Source: Nocardia beijingensis NBRC 16342
GTDB taxonomy: Bacteria > Actinomycetota > Actinomycetes > Mycobacteriales > Mycobacteriaceae
DNA: 64,000 nt
NCBI RefSeq assembly: GCF_001612785.1
Contig: NZ_BDBC01000020.1
Span: 62,001 to 126,000 of the forward strand
Direction of reading: 5' to 3'
Shown here one piece after another: positions 8,832-16,008 of this stretch; within the stretch, counting starts at the first letter, position 1; each line of letters starts with the position of its first letter. Position numbers and translations under genes: made by a program. Below the pieces are notes generated by a model. It did no database searches, was not told the origin of the DNA, and worked only from the letters and a program-made list of their open reading frames with translations.

Positions 8832-10354
8832 CAGATCCCTCGCATCGCGGTGTAGACGCCCATGATCCAGAAGGCGATCACCGGAACCACCAGGATCAGC
8901 GCGTATTCCACCAGGTCGATGACACGGCGGGTGACCGGGGACAGTCGCTTGCCCGGCAACCGCAGCGCCGCGAGGCAAGCCGCGCATGCCGCCGAGGCCA
9001 CCACGAGCCCGACGACGAGCCGGGCGACCGGGGTCTCGTACGCGCCGACCAGGACGAAACCGACACCGCACACGGTGGCCGCGGATCCGGCGACGAGCGC
9101 GATCGCCTGGACCCGGTCCGGGTGCCAGCGCGCGCGCATCGCCAGCAGACCGCCGATCGCGGCGGCCATGACGATTTCGCGAATGCCACCTGGGCCCGCC
9201 GCGGCGGCGACCACGGCGGAGACGGCGAGCACCGTGGCGATCGCGGCCATCAGACCGCGCAGGCTGGTCACCGCCAGCCGGGCCCGGCTCTCGATGCCCG
9301 CTTCGTTGGCGCTGCGCTGCTGCTCGCCGACCGCGGTGTGCTCGTCGCCCTCACGTACCGTCTCCGCGTCGAAGATGTCGGTCAGCGTGGTCGGCGAGAC
9401 CTCGTTGCCGGGATCGGGCAGATCCGGCGGCCGGATGCGCGCGATGACCACGGCCAGGCGTGGCGCCATGGTCAGCAGCACGACCGCGATGAAGGCGGCG
9501 CCACCCGCGACCTGCCCCACGGACAGGTCCGCGTAGGTCAGCGGCAAAGCCGCCGCGGTCAGCACGATGCCGAGCACCGTCACCGCCATCAGGGTCGCGA
9601 TGCCGACCCCGCTCAACCGCATCATGGTGGCCGCGGCCACCGCGGCGACCACGGCTCCGGCCGCCAAGTTGGCCGCGGCGAGCGGGCCTGGCTGGCCGTA
9701 GGCGGGCGGCACCAGCATCGCCCCGCCGGCGAACAGCAGCGGCGTCGCCGCCAGCGTCAGGCCGAGGGACATCATCGCCGGAGCGTTGCGCCGATGCGAC
9801 AGCGCAGCCGCCGTCCAGCACAGCCCACCGAGCAGCAAAGCGGGCAGCCCGCACCACAAGACGGAACCGGTCATGGTCCACGACCAGACCAGCATGGCGG
9901 CCACCGCGGAGGTTCCGATGCCGAGCACACTCAGTCCGACGATCGCGGCGGTGTTCGCGTCGAACTCGGCGAACTCGCGCTCGTTGATCAAGGCGAGCGC
10001 GTCGGTGATGTCCTCGACCACCGGCGTGAACACCTCCGCCGACTCGACCACCGACAGCATCAGCACGGTGCCGTCGGTGATGTCGTGGTCGGCCAGGCTG
10101 CGCCAGCGCGGTATCGGCGGCTCGCCCGGACGGGCCAAGCTCCACTGTCCTTGCGGCGGCGTGAAATCGACGCTCTCGTCGTCGATCGCCGAGGCCAGCA
10201 CTACCAGCAGATCATCGATGAACGTCTCGATGGTGAATTTGGTCGGCACCACCACGTCGACCTGATAGCTGGAGACCAGCACGGCGATCCGAGCCCGTGC
10301 GACCTCCGCCGACGGCTGCGTCCCGGCAGGCGCGGGCGCGACGGCAGTGCTCAT
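8831..10354 (-). CDS. eccD: EccD, type VII secretion channel membrane protein
   Basis: Polytopic core of the ESX inner-membrane pore, 507 residues. Residues ~20-110 form the cytosolic ubiquitin-like domain (RIAVLVSSYQVDVVVPTKFT...), and about eleven hydrophobic helices fill residues ~135-505, as in other EccD proteins. The start is taken as ATG 10354: a GGAGG sits six bases upstream and the ATG overlaps the stop of the preceding ATPase gene (ATGA). An ATG six bases earlier would abut the Shine-Dalgarno sequence directly. Translational coupling to both neighbours suggests production in fixed ratio with EspI-like ATPase and MycP. Confidence 0.93.
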   Translation of the reverse strand: MSTAVAPAPAGTQPSAEVARARIAVLVSSYQVDVVVPTKFTIETFIDDLLVVLASAIDDESVDFTPPQGQWSLARPGEPPIPRWRSLADHDITDGTVLMLSVVESAEVFTPVVEDITDALALINEREFAEFDANTAAIVGLSVLGIGTSAVAAMLVWSWTMTGSVLWCGLPALLLGGLCWTAAALSHRRNAPAMMSLGLTLAATPLLFAGGAMLVPPAYGQPGPLAAANLAAGAVVAAVAAATMMRLSGVGIATLMAVTVLGIVLTAAALPLTYADLSVGQVAGGAAFIAVVLLTMAPRLAVVIARIRPPDLPDPGNEVSPTTLTDIFDAETVREGDEHTAVGEQQRSANEAGIESRARLAVTSLRGLMAAIATVLAVSAVVAAAAGPGGIREIVMAAAIGGLLAMRARWHPDRVQAIALVAGSAATVCGVGFVLVGAYETPVARLVVGLVVASAACAACLAALRLPGKRLSPVTRRVIDLVEYALILVVPVIAFWIMGVYTAMRGI

Positions 10355-11898
10355 CGCCATCCTCCGCGGTCACCGGAGTTGTCGGCGCCGCTGGACAGGT
10401 AGCCAGGGAATCCATCGGCCAGCCAGGCGGCCAGCTCCTCGAACGCGAGCACGGTCTCCTTCTCCAACAGCCGCAGGTCGATCTCGCCGCCCTCGGCCAG
10501 ATGCGCATCGTAGGGCAGCACACAGGTGGGCCGCTGCGCGGTCTCGAACAGCTTCTCGATCGCGTCCACGTCCACGGTCGGTTTGAGCGGCTGGTGATGC
10601 ACGATGCCGACGATCGACTTCGCGATCAGGTGTTGCAGCCCGTGCGAACTCAGCCAGTTCAAGGTGGCCACCGCGCCGGTCACGCCGCCGACGGTGGCCG
10701 GGGTGACGACCACGACGGCGTCGCTGGTCTGCAGCACCGTCGCGGTCGCCGAATCCAGCACGCCGGTCCCGCAGTCGACCACCAGCAGGTTGAAGTGCTT
10801 GCGCAGCACTTCGACGGCGGTGCTGTACTCGCGGCCCGACAGCGCCTCGGTGGCCTCGGTGCTCCACGGCGACGCGATCACTGCGAGGTCGGCCGAGTTG
10901 ATCGAGGTGAACGACTGCACCGCCGAGAACGCGTCGAGGTTCTGCGACTGCGCCAGATCGCGCAGGGTCAGGCCGTAGGGGTGCCTGCAGGTGCGGGTGG
11001 ACAGGTCGCCGAAATCCGGGTTGGCGTCGATCGCGACCACCCGGTCCGGGCGCAGGCTGGCGAAGGTCGAGCCGAGCGTGGCCGCCGTGGTGGTGCGGCC
11101 GACGCCGCCCTTCACGCTGATCACCGCGATCTGATAGGTCGTGGTGAGCTGACGCCGGATGCGCGACTTGCGGTCCTCGGCGCGCTGCTCGGCCGGGGAG
11201 AGCCCGAGGTTGAAGCCGACCTTGTTGAGCGCGCCGCGCACACCGGAGTTGGAGCGCAGTTGTGCCCGCTTCGCGGCGGAGATGTCGGCGAGCAGTTCGA
11301 TCGAGCTGAGCGCGGCGGGCAGCACCTCGATGCGCGGCGTCGGCTCGTAGGCGGAGTGGTCGACGCGCTCGGGAACCCACGGCGTCGCCGGGTTCGACGA
11401 CCACTCCTGATTCGCGGACGCCGCTTCGTTGCGCGCGATCGCCTGGGACGGCGGAGCGGCGGAGTAGTCGGCCTGGTACTGCTCGGCGGACCGTTGCCCT
11501 GCCGACTGCTGGTGCGCCGTCTGCTGCGCGGCCGAGGGATTCGGCACGGGGGTGCTCGCCTGCGGCGGCGCATTCGTCGGCGCTGGGGAGCTAGTCGGGT
11601 GCGCCGTCGGCGCGTTCGCCTGCCGTGGCGGCGGCGCGCTCGCGACGGGAGGCGGCGTCACCCCCGCCTGCGTGGGACGGGGGGCGGAGTCCCCGGTGGG
11701 CGCTTGCGGCTCGCGCGGCGCGCCGATCACGGGGTCCGCGGGTGTGGAAGTCTCGGTGTCCTGGCGGTTCTCGGGGGCGGGCCCCGGCGCGACGGACGCG
11801 TCGGCCAGCTCGTTCGTCGGTGCGAAGTACGCGTCGTAACCGCCGCGAGCGCGCGCGGACTCGGCCGCATGACCGTTGATGCTCGGTGCTCGGTTCAT
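10351..11898 (-). CDS. espI: EspI-like MinD/ParA-type ATPase with proline-rich N-terminus
   Basis: A 515-residue protein. Residues 1-180 are Pro/Ala/Thr-rich; the C-terminal half is a MinD/ParA-type P-loop domain with a deviant Walker A, KGGVGRTTTAATL (signature Lys263; the usual GKT lysine is Arg). It continues with VVAIDANPDFGDLST and LLVVDCGTGVLDSAT. This is the architecture of EspI (Rv3876) and of the ATPase in ESX-2; EspI modulates ESX-1 when ATP falls. The start at ATG 11898 leaves 34 bp after espG; the longer ORF would run into espG. It overlaps eccD by 4 bp. The symbol follows domain layout and gene order. Confidence 0.85.
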   Translation of the reverse strand: MNRAPSINGHAAESARARGGYDAYFAPTNELADASVAPGPAPENRQDTETSTPADPVIGAPREPQAPTGDSAPRPTQAGVTPPPVASAPPPRQANAPTAHPTSSPAPTNAPPQASTPVPNPSAAQQTAHQQSAGQRSAEQYQADYSAAPPSQAIARNEAASANQEWSSNPATPWVPERVDHSAYEPTPRIEVLPAALSSIELLADISAAKRAQLRSNSGVRGALNKVGFNLGLSPAEQRAEDRKSRIRRQLTTTYQIAVISVKGGVGRTTTAATLGSTFASLRPDRVVAIDANPDFGDLSTRTCRHPYGLTLRDLAQSQNLDAFSAVQSFTSINSADLAVIASPWSTEATEALSGREYSTAVEVLRKHFNLLVVDCGTGVLDSATATVLQTSDAVVVVTPATVGGVTGAVATLNWLSSHGLQHLIAKSIVGIVHHQPLKPTVDVDAIEKLFETAQRPTCVLPYDAHLAEGGEIDLRLLEKETVLAFEELAAWLADGFPGYLSSGADNSGDRGGWR

Positions 11899-11932
11899 TT
11901 CCGTCGTCCTCTCGACAAACACGGTTCGACGT

Positions 11933-12787
11933 TCAGTGCACTCTGCTGGTGTCGAACCAACTTCGGCCGGGCAGCAAGTCGATGAGCGCACCGATGCCCG
12001 ACCGCAAGGCCGCGTCGTCCCCGGGGGCGAACGTGGACCATATCTCTCCATCCATCGCCCTGCTCGGGGTGACGATCAGCCGCCCCGACGTCGTGTCGAG
12101 CACGCTCACGGACACCTCCGGCTGCGCCTGGCTGCCGTCCCGGTGCTCGATCACCAGGATCTCGGCCCTGCGCGCCACCTCGGTGAGCGCCCGGCTCACT
12201 ACCGCGGCGGTGTGCGGCTGAGCACCCAGCTCCAGCAAGGCTTGTCGCCGTTCGTCCGGGTCGGACGGCACCTCGCCGAGTTGCTCGACTGTGATCGTCA
12301 CAGGTGCGAACTGCAGCGGCTCCGCAGGGCCGAGCGCGGCGGCCAGCGCGGCCGTGAGGTTGTCCAGATTCTGCCCGTCCTGGAACATCGTCTGGATCAC
12401 CACGTCGTCGTCGCAGCGCAACGCCAGCACGTGGGTCTCGTCCCTGCGCACCAGCGAGAACCGCAGCATCGCTCGCGGTTGCCCGTCCAGTCCGGTGTCC
12501 ATGATCCTGGCCGCCAGTTCCATATCCGGCCGGTCCAGGCATCGCAACCAGTGCTCGACCGCCGGATGTACACGGTCACCGTCGACGATGCCGACCTCGG
12601 TGAGCCGCTGCCCAACGACGGCGTGCACCCGTTCCCGATCCTCGAGCCGGTAGACGTTCGGTAGCAGCGCCAGCACCGGCGGATACGAGTCGATGCCGAC
12701 CAGCTCTTTCAGCAAAAGGGCGGCATCGACATTCAGATCGATGGCTACCGGATCCGCTTCCAGGGGAAGGGCCTCCTTTCCTTGCAC
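11933..12787 (-). CDS. espG: EspG, PE/PPE-specific chaperone
   Basis: Cytosolic chaperone that binds the tip of a PE-PPE pair and delivers it to the ESX machine. 284 residues in the mixed alpha/beta EspG fold: VYRLEDRERVHAVVGQRLTEVG near the N-terminus and the C-terminal SRAMDGEIWSTFAPGDDAAL followed by an alpha helix. It lies directly downstream of PPE, as expected. Start uncertainty: the first GTG (12787) precedes a GGAAAGGAGG that would be a Shine-Dalgarno sequence if translation began at the CTG near 12763 (LEADPVAID). Family proteins begin close to that point, so a non-ATG start a few codons in is possible. Confidence 0.9.
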   Translation of the reverse strand: MQGKEALPLEADPVAIDLNVDAALLLKELVGIDSYPPVLALLPNVYRLEDRERVHAVVGQRLTEVGIVDGDRVHPAVEHWLRCLDRPDMELAARIMDTGLDGQPRAMLRFSLVRRDETHVLALRCDDDVVIQTMFQDGQNLDNLTAALAAALGPAEPLQFAPVTITVEQLGEVPSDPDERRQALLELGAQPHTAAVVSRALTEVARRAEILVIEHRDGSQAQPEVSVSVLDTTSGRLIVTPSRAMDGEIWSTFAPGDDAALRSGIGALIDLLPGRSWFDTSRVH

Positions 12788-12809
12788 CGGAACTCGGCCA
12801 CGGTGTGGC

Positions 12810-14207
12810 TCACCGTGCCGGCTCCGAGTCGGCCGTCGCCGGCTCGTCCGCGGCGCCTTCGATCACCCCGACCAGCAGCAGCTGTTCTTCTTCCGGCTCG
12901 TCGATCTCATCGCGCCGGTCGGCGTCGCCGTATTCGATGACGCCGATCACCGGCGGCTGCTCGAGCACGGGGACGTCCTGCGGTTCACCGGGCACGAACA
13001 CCTTCGACTTCTTGCGGTCCTCGTCTCGCCTGCGCCTGCGCATCTGCGCCTTCGGCGCGGTCGCTCCACGCGGCGCGGTCGGACGCGAGGCAGGCCCGCC
13101 GCCGGTCGGATTCGGCGAGGCGCCGAACGCGGTACCACGGCCGAGGGACCAATTGGGCGGCATCCGGAAACCACTCGCGGCGCCGGGCATGGCGTTCAGT
13201 CCGCCGGTCGTCATGTTGAGCGCCATCAGCGTGCCCGCTCCGCCGTACAGGCCCGCCAGCGTGGTCGAATTCTGCGACGCTCCGAGGAGACCTTGCTGGT
13301 CGAACGAGCCGTCCATCCCCGAATTGGCCATTGAATCCGACAGCGACGAATTGTTCATGTCCGGCAACTGATCGGTGGGCTGGGTGGTGTCCGCCGGTTG
13401 CGTGGTGTCGCCGGGCTGGGTCGTGTCACCGGGCTGTGTGGTGTCACCAGGCTGCGTGGTGTCACCGGGCTGTGTGGTGTCGCTCGGCTGGCTGGTGTCG
13501 GTGGGATCGGGATTGGACTTGACCGGATCGTTTCCGGTGTCACCGGTCTGGTGATTCACCACGTCCTGAGTCGTGTGCCCGGTGCCGTTGTCCAGCGGGT
13601 TCGTGATGTCCGGAGTAGACAGCAGGTTCGGCGCCGACTCCAGCCCCGGACCACCGTTGACGATCGGCAGGGGAACCTCCGGCGTCGGCAACCCGGCCAG
13701 GACTCCGGACGCCGCGGTGTCGTAGCCTGCCATCACCCCGGCCGCGGCGGACCATATCGCCAGGTACTCGAGCTCACTCGCCGCCATCGCCGCGAGGGTG
13801 AGCGGGGCCAGTTGTGTCGTGCTGGCGGCGGCCAGAGCGGCTTGCTTCACATACCATTCCGCCAGCCACGCTTCCACACCCAGCATGGCCGCCTCGGCTT
13901 CGCCGAAGATCATCCCCAGCTCGGCCGCGGACTTCGCGGCATCCATAGCGACGCCGGCCTGCCTGTGCAGCCAGCCCGCGTGCTGACGAAATGCCGCTTG
14001 GGCGCGCTCGGACGACAGTCCTTCCCACGCGCCGCCGATCTCGGCCGTCGAGCCATCCGTGCCGCTGGCGGTGGCCGCCAACCCGGCAGCCAAGTCGGCA
14101 TAGGCGGCCGCGGCAGTAGCGAGCGCGGACACACCGGGGCCGGACAACAACCGGTGGATGTTCACTTCGGGTGGCAACGCGAAGTAATCGAACGACATTA
14201 ACGGCAT
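12810..14207 (-). CDS. PPE-family protein with hexapeptide-repeat C-terminus
   Basis: Secreted partner of the PE protein, 465 residues. The N-terminal ~180 residues form the PPE domain: FDYFALPPEVN (the PPE triplet is LPPE here), a WEG turn at residues 61-63 in place of the usual WxG, and long Ala-rich helices. The C-terminal part is Pro/Thr/Asp-rich and holds six DTTQP hexapeptides (residues 242-277), then a conserved-looking tail KVFVPGEPQDVPVLEQPPVIGVIEY. A similar tail occurs in the small ORF at 15547-15912. GAGG lies eight bases before ATG 14207; an in-frame ATG three codons on is an alternative. The gene follows the PE gene by 29 bp. Confidence 0.9.
   Translation of the reverse strand: MPLMSFDYFALPPEVNIHRLLSGPGVSALATAAAAYADLAAGLAATASGTDGSTAEIGGAWEGLSSERAQAAFRQHAGWLHRQAGVAMDAAKSAAELGMIFGEAEAAMLGVEAWLAEWYVKQAALAAASTTQLAPLTLAAMAASELEYLAIWSAAAGVMAGYDTAASGVLAGLPTPEVPLPIVNGGPGLESAPNLLSTPDITNPLDNGTGHTTQDVVNHQTGDTGNDPVKSNPDPTDTSQPSDTTQPGDTTQPGDTTQPGDTTQPGDTTQPADTTQPTDQLPDMNNSSLSDSMANSGMDGSFDQQGLLGASQNSTTLAGLYGGAGTLMALNMTTGGLNAMPGAASGFRMPPNWSLGRGTAFGASPNPTGGGPASRPTAPRGATAPKAQMRRRRRDEDRKKSKVFVPGEPQDVPVLEQPPVIGVIEYGDADRRDEIDEPEEEQLLLVGVIEGAADEPATADSEPAR
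13377..13484 (-). repeat. 18-bp tandem repeat encoding (G/S/A)DTTQP
   Basis: Six in-frame copies of an 18-bp unit, encoding SDTTQP, four GDTTQP and ADTTQP (PPE residues 242-277). A degenerate DTSQP precedes them. The copies differ mainly at synonymous positions. Copy number is likely to vary between strains by slippage and would change the length of the linker without breaking the frame. Confidence 0.93.
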
Positions 14208-14236
14208 GGCATCAGCCTCGCTCGCAGCGGCTCGGA

Positions 14237-14554
14237 CTACTCGCCGAACGCCACGCGTCTGGCGCTGATGTGACTGTCACCGGCGGCGTCCGCCGCGCAA
14301 TAGCAGGCATCCACCTCGGGCAGGTGCGGCTCCGCCATGATGCGGTGGTTCACTCCCTGGACCGTCTTGTCGTAGAGGTCGGTCGCGAAGCCGAAGAATG
14401 CCTCGGTGATCTTTTCGCTCACGGAGTCGCAGCCCGGCGGTAGCGGCACGCATCCGGCCGCGGTGGTACCCGTCGTGGCGGCCAGAGCGGCGGTTCCGGT
14501 GCTCAGTTGCGCGGCGATAGCGGGGAGTTGTCCTTGGGCGAGACTGAAGTACAT
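14237..14554 (-). CDS. PE-family-like protein, first gene of the ESX core operon
   Basis: A 105-residue two-helix protein matching the PE domain in length and layout: QLPAIAAQLSTGTAALAATTGT, a Pro/Gly turn with two cysteines (GCVPLPPGC), then ITEAFFGFATDLYDKTVQGVNH and a final helix carrying the secretion signal YCAAD (Tyr85-Asp89, YxxxD). The Pro-Glu dipeptide near the N-terminus that names the family is absent. The start at 14554 is supported by AGGAG six bases upstream. It pairs with the PPE gene 29 bp downstream and is recognised by EspG in other systems. A dyad lies 63-78 bp upstream of the start. Confidence 0.82.
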   Translation of the reverse strand: MYFSLAQGQLPAIAAQLSTGTAALAATTGTTAAGCVPLPPGCDSVSEKITEAFFGFATDLYDKTVQGVNHRIMAEPHLPEVDACYCAADAAGDSHISARRVAFGE

Positions 14555-14616
14555 GGAAAGCTCCTAACGGGGGGCGCCGTGCTCGCATCGAGCGGTGCAA
14601 TCAGAACGTTAAGGCA

Positions 14617-14632
14617 TTCCCACGACTGGGGA
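14617..14632. promoter_or_regulatory. ESX-locus dyad, site 1 (before PE operon)
   Basis: TTCCCA-CGAC-TGGGGA, one mismatch from a perfect inverted repeat. It is centred 70 bp upstream of the PE start codon and is the only such site in front of the ten-gene unit that ends with the zinc-ribbon protein. Confidence 0.8.
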
Positions 14633-14766
14633 TAACGCTGCCGACGCGCATTCCGCCCCCGTCGACCGAAAATCCTTCGGCCGGAGACAATCCCACGGAT
14701 CCACCGATGGCGCGTCACGTGACACGACTCGACTCGCACCTTCCGCAGAGCACCGATGACATGCGA

Positions 14767-14809
14767 TCGCCCTCGACGAAGTCCGTTGGAACGAACTCGT
14801 CGAGGGCGA
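14767..14809 (-). terminator. Intrinsic-terminator-like hairpin after the Esx genes
   Basis: A 13-bp perfect stem (14767-14779 paired with 14797-14809, core CGCCCTCGACGA) with a 17-base loop lies 55 bp beyond the stop of the second Esx gene and before the PE promoter region. No long T run follows on the minus strand, which is common in high-GC actinobacteria. It probably separates the Esx unit from the PE operon. Confidence 0.65.
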
Positions 14810-14864
14810 CAGCGAGTTTCGATCGGTCTTGCCCGGGCGCGCGGTAGCGGCCCGAGTGGAGTCG

Positions 14865-15170
14865 CTAAAGCCCGATCTGCGAGAACCGCATGGCCTGACC
14901 GGTGTCCACGACGCGGAACTGGCCGTCGATGCCGGACACGGCGTTGGTGGCCGCCTTCAGCTGGGTCAGCGCCTCGTTGTACTGGTCGATCTGCTGCTTG
15001 ACACGAGCCTGCAGGTCGCCGTTCGAGGTACCGGCGTCACCTTGGAAGTTCTCCGCGAGCAGCTTGGCCAGCGCGTCGCGCTCACCCGCGTCGAGCATCA
15101 TGGTGCTGAGCACACTTTCGGTGCGGATAACCAGGCCGTCAACGGCACCGTAGTCGTTCCTCAAAGCCAT
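14865..15170 (-). CDS. Esx (WXG100-superfamily) small secreted protein, second of the pair
   Basis: A 101-residue helical-hairpin protein, probably the heterodimer partner of the gene just upstream. The start is ATG 15170 (MALRNDYGAVDGL), with AGGAAAGG nine bases upstream; the longer ORF adds out-of-family sequence. The turn that normally reads WxG is FQGDAG (near residue 42), so the tryptophan is replaced by phenylalanine. I see no YxxxD/E motif at the C-terminus. Length, tandem position beside another Esx gene and location next to PE/PPE and EccC support the call. Which of the pair is EsxA-like or EsxB-like cannot be decided. Confidence 0.85.
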   Translation of the reverse strand: MALRNDYGAVDGLVIRTESVLSTMMLDAGERDALAKLLAENFQGDAGTSNGDLQARVKQQIDQYNEALTQLKAATNAVSGIDGQFRVVDTGQAMRFSQIGL

Positions 15171-15213
15171 TTTCCGAAACCTTTCCTGATTGTTTTCTGC
15201 TGCAGATCCGGCA

Positions 15214-15522
15214 TCAGAAATTGAGGTTGTATTTGTTGACCTGCGACGCGTTTTCCTGGTCCTGCTGGTCGAAGTTCGCGCCAGCGGCATTCAGCGCGTC
15301 GACGATTTCCGTGAAGGTCTGGTGCAGCTTCCTACCCTTGTCGAGGGCTCCCTGCATCGCCGCCTGGATGGCGTTCCCAGTCGCGCCCTGGACAGCGGGA
15401 GCGTACTCCTGCTTGATGCCCTCGATAACACCAATGTGATTCTGGAAGGTGTCGGCGTGGTCGTGGAACTTTTTGGCGGCGGCGTGGATCTCAGAGGGAT
15501 CGCCGGTGTAGCCGATGGGCAT
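15214..15522 (-). CDS. Esx (WXG100-superfamily) small secreted protein, first of the pair
   Basis: A 102-residue helix-turn-helix-hairpin protein: PSEIHAAAKKFHDHADTFQN, turn AVQGATGNAIQAAM, second helix QTFTEIVDALNAAGANFDQQ. This is the WXG100 pattern, but the Trp of WxG is Val (VQG). The C-terminus (QVNKYNLNF) lacks YxxxD/E. AGGATAGGA lies seven bases before ATG 15522. The partner gene begins 43 bp downstream. With both partners missing the WxG tryptophan, the pair is divergent from canonical ESAT-6/CFP-10. Confidence 0.88.
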   Translation of the reverse strand: MPIGYTGDPSEIHAAAKKFHDHADTFQNHIGVIEGIKQEYAPAVQGATGNAIQAAMQGALDKGRKLHQTFTEIVDALNAAGANFDQQDQENASQVNKYNLNF

Positions 15523-15546
15523 ATCTGTTCCTATCCTATAAGGCGT

Positions 15547-15912
15547 TTACCTTGCCTCGGACGGGTTCGCCGAGGACGTTGACAGCGTGTGCGTCGCAAT
15601 CGTCGATGCGCGGCTCGGGCCATCGACATCCTCGACCACACCGAATACAGGGGATCTCTTCAGTACCGGCACCTCCTGAGTTTCTCCGGCGACGAACACC
15701 GCCACCGGACAAAGAGTTTCCCGTCGTTCCGGTGGCGTCCCGTCTGCGGCGCGATGGCGCCTCGCGGCCGAACGCGACTGTCCGCACCGCGACCGGCTCG
15801 CAGACCTCCGCGAACCAGTGACGCTGCCGGAGATGGAGCCGAGCATGCGCCTGAACTCGGTCGCGGCCTCCCGCACGTCCGGCGGCGCGATGCCGAGATC
15901 CGGGAGTGCCAT
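15547..15912 (-). pseudogene. Small ORF with a PPE-tail-like end, probably a shrunken and frameshifted gene
   Basis: An open frame of 121 codons with a good start (GGAG seven bases before ATG 15912) and a sensible N-terminus, MALPDLGIAPPDVREAATEF. From about codon 34 the frame becomes Ser/Arg-rich noise, then VFVAGETQEVPVL and PVFGVVEDVDG appear. These closely match the end of the PPE protein (VFVPGEPQDVPVL, PVIGVIEYGDA). In the +1 frame the middle reads FGREAPSRRRRDATG, similar to the Arg-rich stretch just before that tail in the PPE protein. The simplest reading is a relic with two compensating frameshifts and a large deletion. A functional small protein is still possible because the frame is open. 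Confidence 0.55.
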
Positions 15913-15979
15913 GGCGAGACTCCAATCGAGCGTGACTACCAGCTCGGATCGAGCGGCTGCTAAGGAAAACGGTAATTCA

Positions 15980-15995
15980 TTCCCAACCTTGGGAC
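15980..15995. promoter_or_regulatory. ESX-locus dyad, site 2 (before the Esx unit)
   Basis: TTCCCA-ACCT-TGGGAC, one mismatch. It is centred 75 bp upstream of the 15912 start, the first ORF of the unit that contains both Esx genes, and lies in the short gap after eccC. Confidence 0.8.
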
Positions 15996-16008
15996 GCCGG
16001 CGCCGAGG

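Noticed and set aside
10297..11985. Long plus-strand frame over the EspI-like gene
   Set aside because: Antisense shadow in high-GC DNA; the minus strand encodes a recognisable P-loop ATPase.
13377..13484. Regular repeats considered as a CRISPR array
   Set aside because: Units are contiguous 18-bp coding repeats with no spacers and no cas genes nearby.
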